Positions 53,018 to 60,832 are shown, counted from the stretch's first letter. The stretch: 64,000 nucleotides of DNA from Streptomyces smaragdinus (GCF_009604385.1 NZ_WEGJ01000003.1:372001-436000), one strand, 5' to 3'. The notes: generated by a model not told the origin, from the letters alone. Translations and numbers: made by a program.

Positions 53018-53397
53018 ACAGCAGCGCCACGTACTCGGACGATGGGCTGCGCCATGATGTCGCGGACCCGTCGACCTGGACTGTTCGGATGTGCGGACGC
53101 CGCTGCTCCACGTGCATCTTCCGACCGGGCAATCTCATGAGCCTGCAACCCGGCCGTGTCGCGGAGATGATCAAGGCAGCCGAGGCGAGCGAGGGACACG
53201 TCGTGTGCCACAAGACCCTCGGCACAAACGCACCCGCCATCTGCGCGGGGTTCGCCGCGCACCCGGCAGGGCGAGTCCGTTCCCTGGCCCTCCGCCTCGC
53301 AGACAGCGGTGTGCTAAGGGCCGTCTTCGTTGCCCCGGACAAAGAAGGCGGCGCGGCTCCGGAGGGCGTCAACGCCCCGGCAACATCCGGGAACTGA
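53014..53397 (+). CDS. Cys-rich hypothetical protein coupled to the PP-loop enzyme
   Basis: 127 residues. The GTG at 53014 overlaps the previous stop (GTGA). Six or so Cys/His ligands are visible: MCGRRCSTCIFRPGN, HVVCHKTLG and ICAGFAAH. The pattern recalls small actinophage proteins that may bind zinc or an iron-sulphur cluster. Coupling suggests a partner of the upstream enzyme, for example in sulphur or electron delivery; this is inference. Confidence 0.6.
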   Translation: MNSSATYSDDGLRHDVADPSTWTVRMCGRRCSTCIFRPGNLMSLQPGRVAEMIKAAEASEGHVVCHKTLGTNAPAICAGFAAHPAGRVRSLALRLADSGVLRAVFVAPDKEGGAAPEGVNAPATSGN

Positions 53398-53484
53398 CCA
53401 GCCTAGACGCCCAAGCCCAGCCACGAAGGTAACGCTCCTCCGCAATGAGAAATGTTGCCCTCGATTCCATCAAACACCCCTAAA

Positions 53485-53541
53485 GCATACAGAATAGAAC
53501 CAACAGGAAGGTCCGCGCGGTGATCGATCTACGCGCGGACC
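53485..53541 (+). promoter_or_regulatory. Early promoter 3 core plus leader hairpin
   Basis: GCATACAGAATAG (53485-53497) followed by AACCA, the same core and downstream bases as at 48170. No good -35 is seen. Transcripts would begin next to a perfect 10-bp hairpin (53510-53519 with 53532-53541, loop 12). Confidence 0.5.
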
Positions 53542-53627
53542 TACACCACAACCAGGGTTCACCATCTCTCGATTGCACATACATAAGAAGCAAATCGAGG
53601 CGCGATCGGCCCTCCGAACGGAGCTTC

Positions 53628-53972
53628 ATGTCCCCTCGTCACCCCATCCCAGTCATCCACGTACCAGAACACCATCTCGGCGCCATGTCCCTCGTGATCC
53701 TCACTCGGGCACCCGACGATGCCGCCCTTCGAGCCGCCGCGCGGCTCGCGGACAGCGCGGCAACCGCGGCCTGGTCCCTGCGCTCCGACGACCTCCGGTC
53801 ACTGAGCCGGGTCGAGTACCGGCAGCTCCTCGACTACACCGCCGCCCCTCAAGTGCTCGACCTGGCCTTCTACCTACGGGGCGACAGGACGCAAATCCGC
53901 ACGCTCATGGACCACATCACCCGCGAGATCGCCGGCTTCCTCGCTCACTACGCCCCGCCGTCGCAGCCCTGA
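53628..53972 (+). CDS. Hypothetical early protein
   Basis: 114 residues from the ATG at 53628 (GGAG 4 bases upstream); the frame is open back to 53520, but that part overlaps the leader hairpin. It is mainly helical (AALRAAARLADSAATAAWSL, then LRGDRTQIRTLMDHITREIA). No family recognised. Confidence 0.55.
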   Translation: MSPRHPIPVIHVPEHHLGAMSLVILTRAPDDAALRAAARLADSAATAAWSLRSDDLRSLSRVEYRQLLDYTAAPQVLDLAFYLRGDRTQIRTLMDHITREIAGFLAHYAPPSQP

Positions 53973-54009
53973 AGCAAACCGACACATCGCGCGATCGAAG
54001 GACACGGCC

Positions 54010-54339
54010 ATGACCAACCCCATTCCTACCTGGTGGGTCATCTACCAGGAACCCAACCCCGCGTCGATGGAAGTCGTCGCCGTTGAGCCTGCGCCCGACA
54101 ACGCCGACGCCGAAGACGAACGGTGTGCCGGACTCAGCGCCGCCGGCCAGCACGCGTACGTCATCACCGCTTCCGATCCCGCCAGCGCACACAACATCGC
54201 GCTGGAGGTCTGGGCGCGAGAACTCGCCATCTCCCCGAGCCGCCTCGCCGCAGCAACCGCGTACATCGACAGCATCCGTGCCTGCCAACGCCCAAACGGT
54301 CACGACCAGCATCGACGACCGTCGACGACCCAGGAGTGA
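54010..54339 (+). CDS. Hypothetical early protein
   Basis: 109 residues from the ATG at 54010 (GAAGGA about 8 bases upstream). N-terminal beta-hairpin (WWVIYQEPNPASMEVVAVEP), acidic middle and helical C-terminus. It sits 4 bases before the next gene, so the two are probably co-translated. No function assigned. Confidence 0.55.
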   Translation: MTNPIPTWWVIYQEPNPASMEVVAVEPAPDNADAEDERCAGLSAAGQHAYVITASDPASAHNIALEVWARELAISPSRLAAATAYIDSIRACQRPNGHDQHRRPSTTQE

Positions 54340-54343
54340 CAGC

Positions 54344-55429
54344 ATGAACCAGCTCGACCTGTTCTCCGATACCGCGGCCCCCGACACCCCACACACTCCC
54401 GCACCAGCGCCGCGTAGGTACCGCATCGATGTCCCGCCGTCACCCAGTCCCGCCGCGGCCCCCACCCGGCCTCACCCGACTCAAGGCAAGATCACCTCCG
54501 CCCTGAGGCACTACCGCCCAGCACAGAGGAACCCGCATCGGGCCGCGTTCGATATCGCCGAAGCCGTCAGCCACGCCTGGCACCACGCCCAGGGAGGCGC
54601 GGGCATTGAGATCCCCGTGGGCGTGGTGGCCACACTCGCCCTTTGGCCCCTCCGCGGCCCCGACGCCTACCTCGCCGCAGACTGGTGGCTCAGCCTCAAC
54701 GACACCCAGCTCCTCGCCGCCTTCCGGGAATGCTGGGCTCGCTGGTGGATCACGCGCCCCGACCTGATCGACCGGGCCACACCGCTGCACAAGTGGGTCG
54801 ACGACGATGCTCCCAGCCCCAAGCGCGCTCCCGCCGTACAGGCGGTGGTCAGGGCGGCTCTCACCAACGGCCTACTGCACCTGACCAGCAGCAACGACCC
54901 CGGCCTCAGGTCCTCTGCGGACATACTGGGCCTTCTGCTTGCCATCATGCGCTCACAGGGTGCTCACGATGCGCTCGCAGAGATCCATACGCCGCCGGAC
55001 ATTGCCGAAATTATGGCCCGGGTAACGCTGGACGGCATGACGCTTGAGCCCGGAATGATGTTCGACGAGCCCGCCGGCGGGACCGGCGGCATGTACCGCG
55101 CAGCCGTGCAGGCCATGCGGGACAGGGGTATAGATCCGCACGACTTCGGATGGTCGCTGACGGATATCGACGAACTTGCCGCGGCCGGCGCTGCCGTCAA
55201 CGCGATCATCTGGGACCTCGGCCCGCACGTCCTGATCGCCTGCGGCGACACGCTCCACGAGTACGACCTCTACACGAAGGCGGCCCACGAGGCTCGCGAA
55301 TCCCTGGAACGGCGCGACAGGCTGCACGCCCAAGCCACCTTGCTGGCAACACTCCAGAGGGCCGAAGCCCTTGTGACGCAGGCATCTGACCAGGAAGAAC
55401 GCCAGCAAGCCTCGCGTAAAGGATCTTGA
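54344..55429 (+). CDS. N6 DNA methylase-like SAM-fold protein lacking the catalytic motif
   Basis: 361 residues from the ATG at 54344. A Pro-rich N-terminus precedes a helical domain. A Rossmann-like region then starts with motif I FDEPAGGTGGMYRAA near residue 240, as in HsdM/N6 methylases, and continues WSLTDIDELAAAGAAVNAII. The expected (N/D)PP(Y/F) motif IV does not appear; after LIACGDTLHEYDLY the protein turns into a charged helix. It may be a SAM-binding non-catalytic protein, a partial methylase, or a domain reused by actinophages. Confidence 0.65.
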   Translation: MNQLDLFSDTAAPDTPHTPAPAPRRYRIDVPPSPSPAAAPTRPHPTQGKITSALRHYRPAQRNPHRAAFDIAEAVSHAWHHAQGGAGIEIPVGVVATLALWPLRGPDAYLAADWWLSLNDTQLLAAFRECWARWWITRPDLIDRATPLHKWVDDDAPSPKRAPAVQAVVRAALTNGLLHLTSSNDPGLRSSADILGLLLAIMRSQGAHDALAEIHTPPDIAEIMARVTLDGMTLEPGMMFDEPAGGTGGMYRAAVQAMRDRGIDPHDFGWSLTDIDELAAAGAAVNAIIWDLGPHVLIACGDTLHEYDLYTKAAHEARESLERRDRLHAQATLLATLQRAEALVTQASDQEERQQASRKGS

Positions 55430-55453
55430 CCATAGCCAGATTGCATATAAAAT
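55426..55453 (+). promoter_or_regulatory. Early promoter 4 of the GCATATANAATAG group
   Basis: TTGACC (55426-55431), 16 bases, TAAAAT (55448-55453), within GCATATAAAATAG (55443-55455). This is the closest of the four to the housekeeping consensus. It overlaps the end of the upstream gene. Confidence 0.7.
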
Positions 55454-55498
55454 AGAACTAGCAGCCGTTCCCCGCGACCCCCGCCAACTGGAGGGCAA

Positions 55499-55687
55499 AT
55501 GACCTACAAGAAGGACGACCGGATCGCCCTGGTCCACACCACCGATCCGCATACGGCGCTCGCACCCAGAGACACGGGGACCGTGCGCCGCTTCGATGCC
55601 CGCCTCTCCATCCTCCACGTGAACTGGGACAGCGGCTCCACCCTCTCGATGCTTCTCGAAGACGGCGACGAGGTGCGCCCCCTCTAA
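55499..55687 (+). CDS. DUF4314 small protein
   Basis: 62 residues from the ATG at 55499 (TGGAGGG 5 bases upstream). The sequence KDDRIALVHTTDPHTALAPR followed by a short strand-rich end (LHVNWDSGSTLSMLL) matches the DUF4314 pattern, an SH3-like small fold common in actinophages and integrative elements. Function unknown. Confidence 0.75.
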   Translation: MTYKKDDRIALVHTTDPHTALAPRDTGTVRRFDARLSILHVNWDSGSTLSMLLEDGDEVRPL

Positions 55688-55693
55688 CACTAC

Positions 55694-55722
55694 CGGGCCC
55701 GTCCAACCGGGGCGGGCCCGGC
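55694..55722 (+). terminator. Perfect GC hairpin
   Basis: CCGGGCCCG (55694-55702) pairs with CGGGCCCGG (55714-55722). ACCTCTTGGAG at 55737 and the next start at 55755 follow. Confidence 0.6.
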
Positions 55723-55754
55723 GCTCCACCAGCAGACCTCTTGGAGAACCCCGC

Positions 55755-56324
55755 ATGCTCATCACCAACACCGCTGTCCGGGAAACGGCAGTCGCCGTCG
55801 CCCAGGCCCTCGGTGGGGACTGGACCCTCGACCTTGAGGTGCCGGCCGACCGCACGGCCCACCTGCTCCACAGCGACGGACGTTCCATCAGCTTCACGCC
55901 CAGATTCAACGGAACCACCGTCCAGCTATGGATCACCGGCAACGCAGATCCCACACTCGCCAACGACACGACCGACGAAGAACGAGAAGCTCACAAGGCA
56001 TACGTCGCCGTACGACTCCCCGAAGGGCACCGGTACCACATGGCGGCTACTCTCATCACCGAGGAAGACGAGGAGCCCGCAGTTATCATCTTGCGCACCC
56101 TCGAAGATCTGCTTCCCGCCTTCGACCACAAGCCACGCTACGTCGGCCATCGGCCGTGGATCGACCTCTTCGACAATGTCCTCGCTGCCGTCTCCACCGA
56201 AAGAGGCACCACCCCTGCTGGCACCGCTGCGGAACAGCCGGACGCCGGACAGGAGAGCGAAGGCCGCCCCGTAGGGCCCCGGCCCGAGGACGAGCAACAC
56301 GTGACCGGGGTGTCCGTGCCCTAG
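55755..56324 (+). CDS. Hypothetical early protein
   Basis: 189 residues from the ATG at 55755, 7 bases after CTTGGAG. The N-terminal half is a mixed alpha/beta domain (RETAVAVAQALGGDWTLDLE, then ISFTPRFNGTTVQLWI) and the C-terminal 45 residues are acidic and disordered. It is the last rightward gene of the phage early region. No family recognised. Confidence 0.6.
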   Translation: MLITNTAVRETAVAVAQALGGDWTLDLEVPADRTAHLLHSDGRSISFTPRFNGTTVQLWITGNADPTLANDTTDEEREAHKAYVAVRLPEGHRYHMAATLITEEDEEPAVIILRTLEDLLPAFDHKPRYVGHRPWIDLFDNVLAAVSTERGTTPAGTAAEQPDAGQESEGRPVGPRPEDEQHVTGVSVP

Positions 56325-56385
56325 AGCCGACGCGGGAACTAGATGCAGTCCGCGGCAGAGTTCCAGAGCGCATAGCCACGGCTAG

Positions 56386-56433
56386 CTGAACAGACGTGGG
56401 CCCACCGCTTGGGTGGGGCCCACGTCTGTTCAG
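56386..56433. terminator. Long bidirectional hairpin at the right end of the early region
   Basis: CTGAACAGACGTGGGCCCACC pairs with GGTGGGGCCCACGTCTGTTCAG (one bulged G) around a short loop, a stem of about 21 bp. It lies between converging genes and overlaps the stop of the leftward one. TCCTTTT follows on the + strand. Confidence 0.8.
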
Positions 56434-56819
56434 TCCTTTTCGGCGGCCTCCGACTCCAGATCGAACCGGTACGTGCCGGGAACCTGGAACCGCCGCCCGC
56501 CGTTCTCGACGGTCTCGAACCGCAGCCCGTGCGTTACTCCGCCGCTAAGCCGACCGTCCTTGTTGCGCGCGTTCAGCCCGCACGCCTCGAAGAACTCGTG
56601 CTCATCAAGGTTCGGGTCGTTGTAGGCCAAGACCTGGGCCGCAACCCAAGCCACGTTCATGGTGAGCATCCTGGTCTGCTGCGGATCCAGCTGCGTGGGC
56701 GTCGCATTGCGGCCGTCCATCTGCCGGTTATGCCCGGCTTTGTCCGCCCGATACGGGGCGTCCGACCAGTCATGCTGCTTGATCTCCGCCGCGAGCTGCG
56801 CGGCAAAACGGCTCAACAC
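56430..56819 (-). CDS. Hypothetical protein at the prophage right end
   Basis: 129 residues from the GTG at 56819. It is a helical protein with a defined core (MLTMNVAWVAAQVLAYNDPN, then FFEACGLNARNKDGRLSGGV) and a C-terminal FQVPGTYRFDLE strand. It is the outermost prophage gene on this side and the only leftward one in the early region, so it may be expressed in lysogens. No family recognised. Confidence 0.6.
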   Translation of the reverse strand: MLSRFAAQLAAEIKQHDWSDAPYRADKAGHNRQMDGRNATPTQLDPQQTRMLTMNVAWVAAQVLAYNDPNLDEHEFFEACGLNARNKDGRLSGGVTHGLRFETVENGGRRFQVPGTYRFDLESEAAEKD

Positions 56820-57248
56820 GATCCCTACACTCCCTAAGAGTTGCGGTGGACTCGTGCCCCCCTATGGGGCGTCCACCGGTCCAACTAGGGTACCACCACG
56901 CCAGGATGGGGTTCCGTCAACATCTAGCCAGGGAGCTGGCCCCACGGTCTGGAGTGCGGCAGCAGGTGCACATTCGCGTGCACCTTGCGGTGCACCCGGA
57001 CAGAAACACCGACACGCTGGAAGGTAAATCCGCTGCGGCAGAGTTTGGACCCCCTCACCGAGCTGGGGCGATCATCTACCCACACGCCGCTCCATGCCCG
57101 CGGGGACCTGGTGAGGACGCGTTGAGGACACAAAGACAGGAACAGACCGGCAAGGGTTCCAGTCCACGAGCATGCGACAGGTCATCTGACCTGGGAAAAC
57201 TCCCAGAATCAGCACGAACGATCAAGGGCCGTCAAGATCCTCTAAGGA
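56820..57248. other. Gene-free prophage end
   Basis: About 430 bases with no convincing gene. Open frames here lack ribosome sites or are shadows. It contains a short GGTGCACATTCGCGTGCACC inverted repeat near 56964-56983 and GGGAAAACTCCC near 57192-57203, possible integrase or excisionase arm sites. No promoter is evident. Confidence 0.4.
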
Positions 57249-57293
57249 CTCATAATCCGTCGGCCGTGGGTTCGAGTCCCACCCGCCCCACCA
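57249..57293 (+). other. Right attachment site: 3' half of a CAU-anticodon tRNA gene
   Basis: It reads as the anticodon loop CTCATAA (anticodon CAT at 57251-57253), then the variable region, the T-arm GTGGG-TTCGAGT-CCCAC (57266-57282), the acceptor strand CCGCCCC, A, and encoded CCA (57291-57293). The matching acceptor 5' strand GGGGCGG and D-arm are missing upstream, so this is not a whole tRNA. A displaced tRNA 3' end is what integration at a tRNA leaves at the distal border. The intact tRNA (Met or Ile2) and the integrase should lie left of the window. Confidence 0.8.
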
Positions 57294-57480
57294 GCGAGTT
57301 ACCGGGCAGAATCGTTCTGGCCAGGGGATACGCGAAGCAGCGAGGGCACGTCGAGGGCTCGGGAGACACAACTCCCGGGCCCTCGTGGCCTTTCCGGGGC
57401 GGCCTCGTCGTGGACACCGCCGAGTGCGGGGCCGCCGCCCCCGAGAGCAGCAGACCATCACCCTGTGCGGCCACGCAGAT

Positions 57481-57498
57481 ACTGAGTCACGATTCAGT
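57481..57498 (+). promoter_or_regulatory. Inverted repeat before the ATPase gene
   Basis: ACTGA and TCAGT flank 8 bases (57481-57498), 34 bases before the start of the next gene. It could be an operator. The stretch 57294-57480 otherwise shows nothing clear. Confidence 0.3.
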
Positions 57499-57531
57499 GA
57501 AACGTACTTCAGCATTTACGAAGCGGGAAAC

Positions 57532-59016
57532 ATGATGGACAAGCCTGCACACGTGTTCGACCGGATGCAGGAGTGGGCCGGGCTCTCCGCCTTCGTGGTA
57601 CGCGAGCAGCCGAGAGCCGCTCTGGGAGTAGTCAGCGGGCGGCGGCGGCAGGGGAAGAGTTTCCTGCTCGAGGCGCTGGCCAGGGAGTCCGGCGGGCTGT
57701 ACTTCGGAGCGACCGAGGCGACGGAGGCGGAGTCGCTTCGCCTGTTCTCGGACGCACTGGTCCGGCATACGAAGGCCGTGCCCGAGCATCCCTTCCGCGA
57801 CTGGAACGACGCGATCTCCTACGTGTTCCGGCAGTACCGTGACCGTCCGACCGCCGTGGTGATCGACGAGTTCCCCTTCCTCGCCCGGGCCTCGCCGGCA
57901 TTGCCGTCGATCGTCCAGCGCGAGTTGGGACCTGGAGGGAGCGGGCAGGGGAGCCTGGCCAGGCTGCTGCTCTGCGGGTCGACGATGTCAGTGATGGGCT
58001 CATTGCTCTCCGGGCAGGCGCCACTGCGCGGGCGCGCCGGGCTCGAGATGATCGTTCAGCCCTTCTCCTATCGGGAGGCCGCACAGTTCTGGGGCATCAC
58101 GGACCCGCGGCTTGCCCTGCTCGTACACATGGTGGTCGGCGGAACTCCGGCCTATCGCGAGGAGTTCGTGGCGGGCGACGCCCCGGACGGTCTCGCGGAC
58201 TTCGACGCCTGGGTGCTGCGTACGGTGCTGAACCGCCAGAGCCCGCTGTTCCGCGAAGCCCGCTACCTGCTGGCGGAGGAGTCCGCCATCAGGGACCCGG
58301 CGATCTACCACTCGGTCCTCGCCGCGATCGCCACCGGCAACACCGTCAACGGTGCGATCGCCAACTACACCGGCCGTAAGCCGGATCAGATCGTGCACCC
58401 GCTCAACGTGCTCGAAGACTGCGCACTCATCGCCAAGGAGCCCGACCTGTTCCGATCCGGCCGCGCCCGCTACCGGATCACGGAACCGCTGGTCACCTTC
58501 TACGAAGCGATCATGCGGCGTCATTGGGCGGAACTGGAGCGCGGCAGGAACCACACCGTCTGGGAAGCCACCAGGCCGACCTTCGACAAGCAGGTGGCGG
58601 GACCGCACTTCGAAGCGATCTGCCGCGAGTTCGCGGCCTCCGCGGAAGCGGATGTCTACGGTGACGTCCCAGCCGAGGTCGGTTCCGGCGTGGTCAGCGA
58701 CCCGGCCGGACGCAGCCAGATCGAGATCGATGTGGTCGTGCTCGCCGCCCAAGAATCGAACGCACCGCGCAGGATCCTGTCGCTGGGAGAAGCGAAGTGG
58801 GGCGAGGTAATGGGGCACGGCCATGTACGAAAACTCGAACGCGCCCGCGACCTCCTCACGGCCAAGGGGTACGACACGACCGCCACCGTGTTCGCCTGCT
58901 ACTCCAGCGCGGGATTCACCGTCGAACTGCGAGCCGAAGAGCGCGGCGATCTCGTTCTGGTCGGGCTCGACCAGCTGTACTCCGGTGGGGAACGGGCGGG
59001 TGACTCAGCCGGGTAG
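57532..59016 (+). CDS. AAA ATPase with C-terminal DUF234-type nuclease-like domain
   Basis: 494 residues from the ATG at 57532 (57535 is also possible). The N-terminal ATPase_2-type domain has Walker A VVSGRRRQGKSFLLEAL near residue 32 and Walker B TAVVIDEFPFLAR near 104, then CGSTMSVMGSLLSGQAPLRG. A winged-helix region follows. The C-terminal domain (about 370-480) has conserved acidic and Lys residues (EIDVVVL; LSLGEAKWG) like restriction-endonuclease folds. Members are widespread in bacteria and archaea; some act in genome defence, but the role is not settled. It is the first host gene right of the attachment site. Confidence 0.8.
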   Translation: MMDKPAHVFDRMQEWAGLSAFVVREQPRAALGVVSGRRRQGKSFLLEALARESGGLYFGATEATEAESLRLFSDALVRHTKAVPEHPFRDWNDAISYVFRQYRDRPTAVVIDEFPFLARASPALPSIVQRELGPGGSGQGSLARLLLCGSTMSVMGSLLSGQAPLRGRAGLEMIVQPFSYREAAQFWGITDPRLALLVHMVVGGTPAYREEFVAGDAPDGLADFDAWVLRTVLNRQSPLFREARYLLAEESAIRDPAIYHSVLAAIATGNTVNGAIANYTGRKPDQIVHPLNVLEDCALIAKEPDLFRSGRARYRITEPLVTFYEAIMRRHWAELERGRNHTVWEATRPTFDKQVAGPHFEAICREFAASAEADVYGDVPAEVGSGVVSDPAGRSQIEIDVVVLAAQESNAPRRILSLGEAKWGEVMGHGHVRKLERARDLLTAKGYDTTATVFACYSSAGFTVELRAEERGDLVLVGLDQLYSGGERAGDSAG

Positions 59017-59275
59017 AGCCGCTGCGACGCCAGGCATTGACGTCATCGGGGGATGCCTTCGTCCACGCACCGGCCGAGCACGAAGAAGTCGCTGTGCCGA
59101 CGGGCGGCCCGGGTGCCCCCGCCCGGGCGGAGTCAACGAGCGCTTCTCCGCGGGTCTTTATGCTGTCCTGCGTGATCGCATCGCGTCAGGCGGCCTCATC
59201 CGATGCCGGGCGAACGGCTGTTGTCCGTCCGACGCCCGTCCACGAACCATCGGCGTCAGTGTCCGCATGCCCTGA

Positions 59276-59467
59276 CCTGGGCCGACGCTGCAGGGATACG
59301 GCTCTACGGTCGAACGCGGTGTTCAGTGCCATCAGTTCGGCGACGAATACGATACCCAGATCGCCGAGATGGCGGACGGTCTGAAAGACAACAAGAAGTT
59401 CCAGGCCATGCTGGACAAGCGCGGCTGGACCATTGACTACGATCTGCTGAAATATGCTGGGAGAGAC
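59276..59467 (+). pseudogene. Fragment resembling a toxin C-terminus
   Basis: An open stretch without a start codon of its own reads QFGDEYDTQIAEMADGLKD, then NKKFQAMLDKRGWTIDYD, and runs in frame into the next gene. The short helical, Lys-rich shape looks like the last residues of a polymorphic toxin whose body is missing. This is inferred from its place directly before an immunity-like gene. The DNA before it (59017-59275) shows no gene. Confidence 0.4.
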
Positions 59468-59941
59468 ATGGATCTGATTATCGATCCCCCGCGCGGTGTC
59501 GAGCCTGTTCGCATCGGCATGACACTCGATGAAGTCCTGGAGGCGCTCCGTCCCTTCGGCGAGCTCCGGAAGCGCGGCCCGCTCCCCTTCTTTCCCGCCG
59601 TCACGGTGTCGGTGAACATCAATGGGCTGGACTTCCAGGCGCTCCTGGAGGACGGTCGGCAGGTCACAGCCATCGAGCTGTGGCGGCCGGGCATCGGCAG
59701 GGGTGGGACCGTCCGTGTCCTGGTCGATGGAGAGGACGTGTTTGCCACACCTGCCGACGAGCTGCTCGAGCACGCGCGAAATCGTGGCTGGGGGTTGGAT
59801 GAATCGGACCCGGAACACCCGAAGATTCCAGGTGTCACCCTCCGCTTCACCCGGACCACGACACAGGAGGAATACCCGCGCAGAGCGGATGGTGTTCCGG
59901 TGTATTTCACGGCAGTGCTGGTTGCAGACGAGAAATACTAG
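59468..59941 (+). CDS. Immunity-like hypothetical protein
   Basis: 157 residues from the ATG at 59468 (GGGAGAG upstream). Mixed alpha/beta, starting MDLIIDPPRGVEPVRIGMTL, with FFPAVTVSVNINGLDFQALL and VTLRFTRTTTQEEYPRRADG later. Proteins of this style (an IGMTLDEVLEAL-type opening) are common immunity proteins in actinobacterial toxin loci. The fragment upstream supports that context. A housekeeping role is not excluded. Confidence 0.55.
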   Translation: MDLIIDPPRGVEPVRIGMTLDEVLEALRPFGELRKRGPLPFFPAVTVSVNINGLDFQALLEDGRQVTAIELWRPGIGRGGTVRVLVDGEDVFATPADELLEHARNRGWGLDESDPEHPKIPGVTLRFTRTTTQEEYPRRADGVPVYFTAVLVADEKY

Positions 59942-60014
59942 CGCCCTGAATCTGGGTGCCGTACCGGCGACGACCGGAGAATGGTTCCGGATCGCGCTCG
60001 AAGGCTGATTCAGG

Positions 60015-60494
60015 TCAGTCCTCGACCGGCCCGAGAGGTTCGAGGATCAAGGGATCCCAGAAATTTCCACAATTCGGACAGGTCTTGTGGTACGCATGTT
60101 CCGCCCGTCGCTCCCTTTCGTCATCGAAGATCGGGAAAGGGCTCATTTCCCGAATCACGTACTGACTTTTCTTGCACGACATGCACTTGGTTCGCATGAA
60201 CTCTCCGGCGAGAGCCGCTTTATCTCGGGTGATAACACCAGCACTTCCCGTCGCGATAATCTCGTCGTCCGCGTCGCGAAGATCGCGACCGTCACTCCAG
60301 TGCAGAAAGAAGCAAGCCATCGGAATTTGTGGGCGAAACCTCACGACGATCCGCCGAAGTCGCGTATGCCGAATCGTCAGATCCTGCATTCCGGCTCGGA
60401 GATTCCCGATCTCCGGCACGAGTTCCACAATCTCAACCCCGGCAGGGTAGTAGACAATGGTCCGCTCCCGAACCGTCAGTCGTCTTCCTTCCAT
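60015..60494 (-). CDS. Zinc-ribbon protein, candidate immunity protein
   Basis: 159 residues from the ATG at 60494. It has two Cys pairs (CMSC near residue 103 and CPNC near 140), probably one zinc site, and a strand-rich N-terminus (RTIVYYPAGVEIVELVPEIG). It overlaps the end of the upstream ADP-ribosyltransferase-like gene by 19 bases in the order toxin then partner, as immunity genes do. Base composition is lower in GC than flanking host genes. No family recognised. Confidence 0.55.
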   Translation of the reverse strand: MEGRRLTVRERTIVYYPAGVEIVELVPEIGNLRAGMQDLTIRHTRLRRIVVRFRPQIPMACFFLHWSDGRDLRDADDEIIATGSAGVITRDKAALAGEFMRTKCMSCKKSQYVIREMSPFPIFDDERERRAEHAYHKTCPNCGNFWDPLILEPLGPVED

Positions 60495-60832
60495 TCCTCC
60501 ACCTTGATCATATGCGGGACCAGCACTTCCTTCTCGGACGACCCCTCAAGGGTCTGCATCACAACGTCACTCACCCGAACCTGTGCCGTATACACCGGAC
60601 CACCATCCGCAAAATCCCGAGCCACATTCGGGTCAGTCGTGAAAGACATCATACTGCGTGGCCCGGAAACGTCCTTAAGTTCTGTCCCAAATTCCGCATG
60701 CGCATGGATCAGGTTCTCGATTCCACCCCATTCCGCAAGCGCGTTGGAGTGGGCCCTTTCAGAAGCAACCAGAGCATCCGTCAGAGATCCCGATTCCTGG
60801 AAACCTACGTAGGCCGCATCGCTCATCAGCAT
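60476..60832 (-). CDS. Truncated ADP-ribosyltransferase-like toxin domain
   Basis: 118 residues from the ATG at 60832, but the frame is open upstream without a start codon. That upstream part reads TVYRGSGRYQDTDTYQAEG, which would supply the Arg of an R-S-E ADP-ribosyltransferase. Inside the gene, SMMSFTTDPNVARDFADGGP matches the STS segment, and GSSEKEVLVPHM holds the E-x-E with its second Glu. The domain therefore looks whole while the delivery part and start are missing. This fits an orphan C-terminal toxin cassette. An internal start at 60832 would give a protein lacking the Arg. Confidence 0.5.
   Translation of the reverse strand: MLMSDAAYVGFQESGSLTDALVASERAHSNALAEWGGIENLIHAHAEFGTELKDVSGPRSMMSFTTDPNVARDFADGGPVYTAQVRVSDVVMQTLEGSSEKEVLVPHMIKVEEWKEDD

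Noticed and set aside
57222-57515. A minus-strand frame containing WDSNPRPT
   Set aside because: This is the familiar false protein produced by translating the reverse strand of a tRNA 3' end; it supports the attachment-site call instead.
59017-59275. A gene in the 259 bases after the DUF234-type ATPase
   Set aside because: Open frames here lack ribosome sites and have random composition; no domain could be read.
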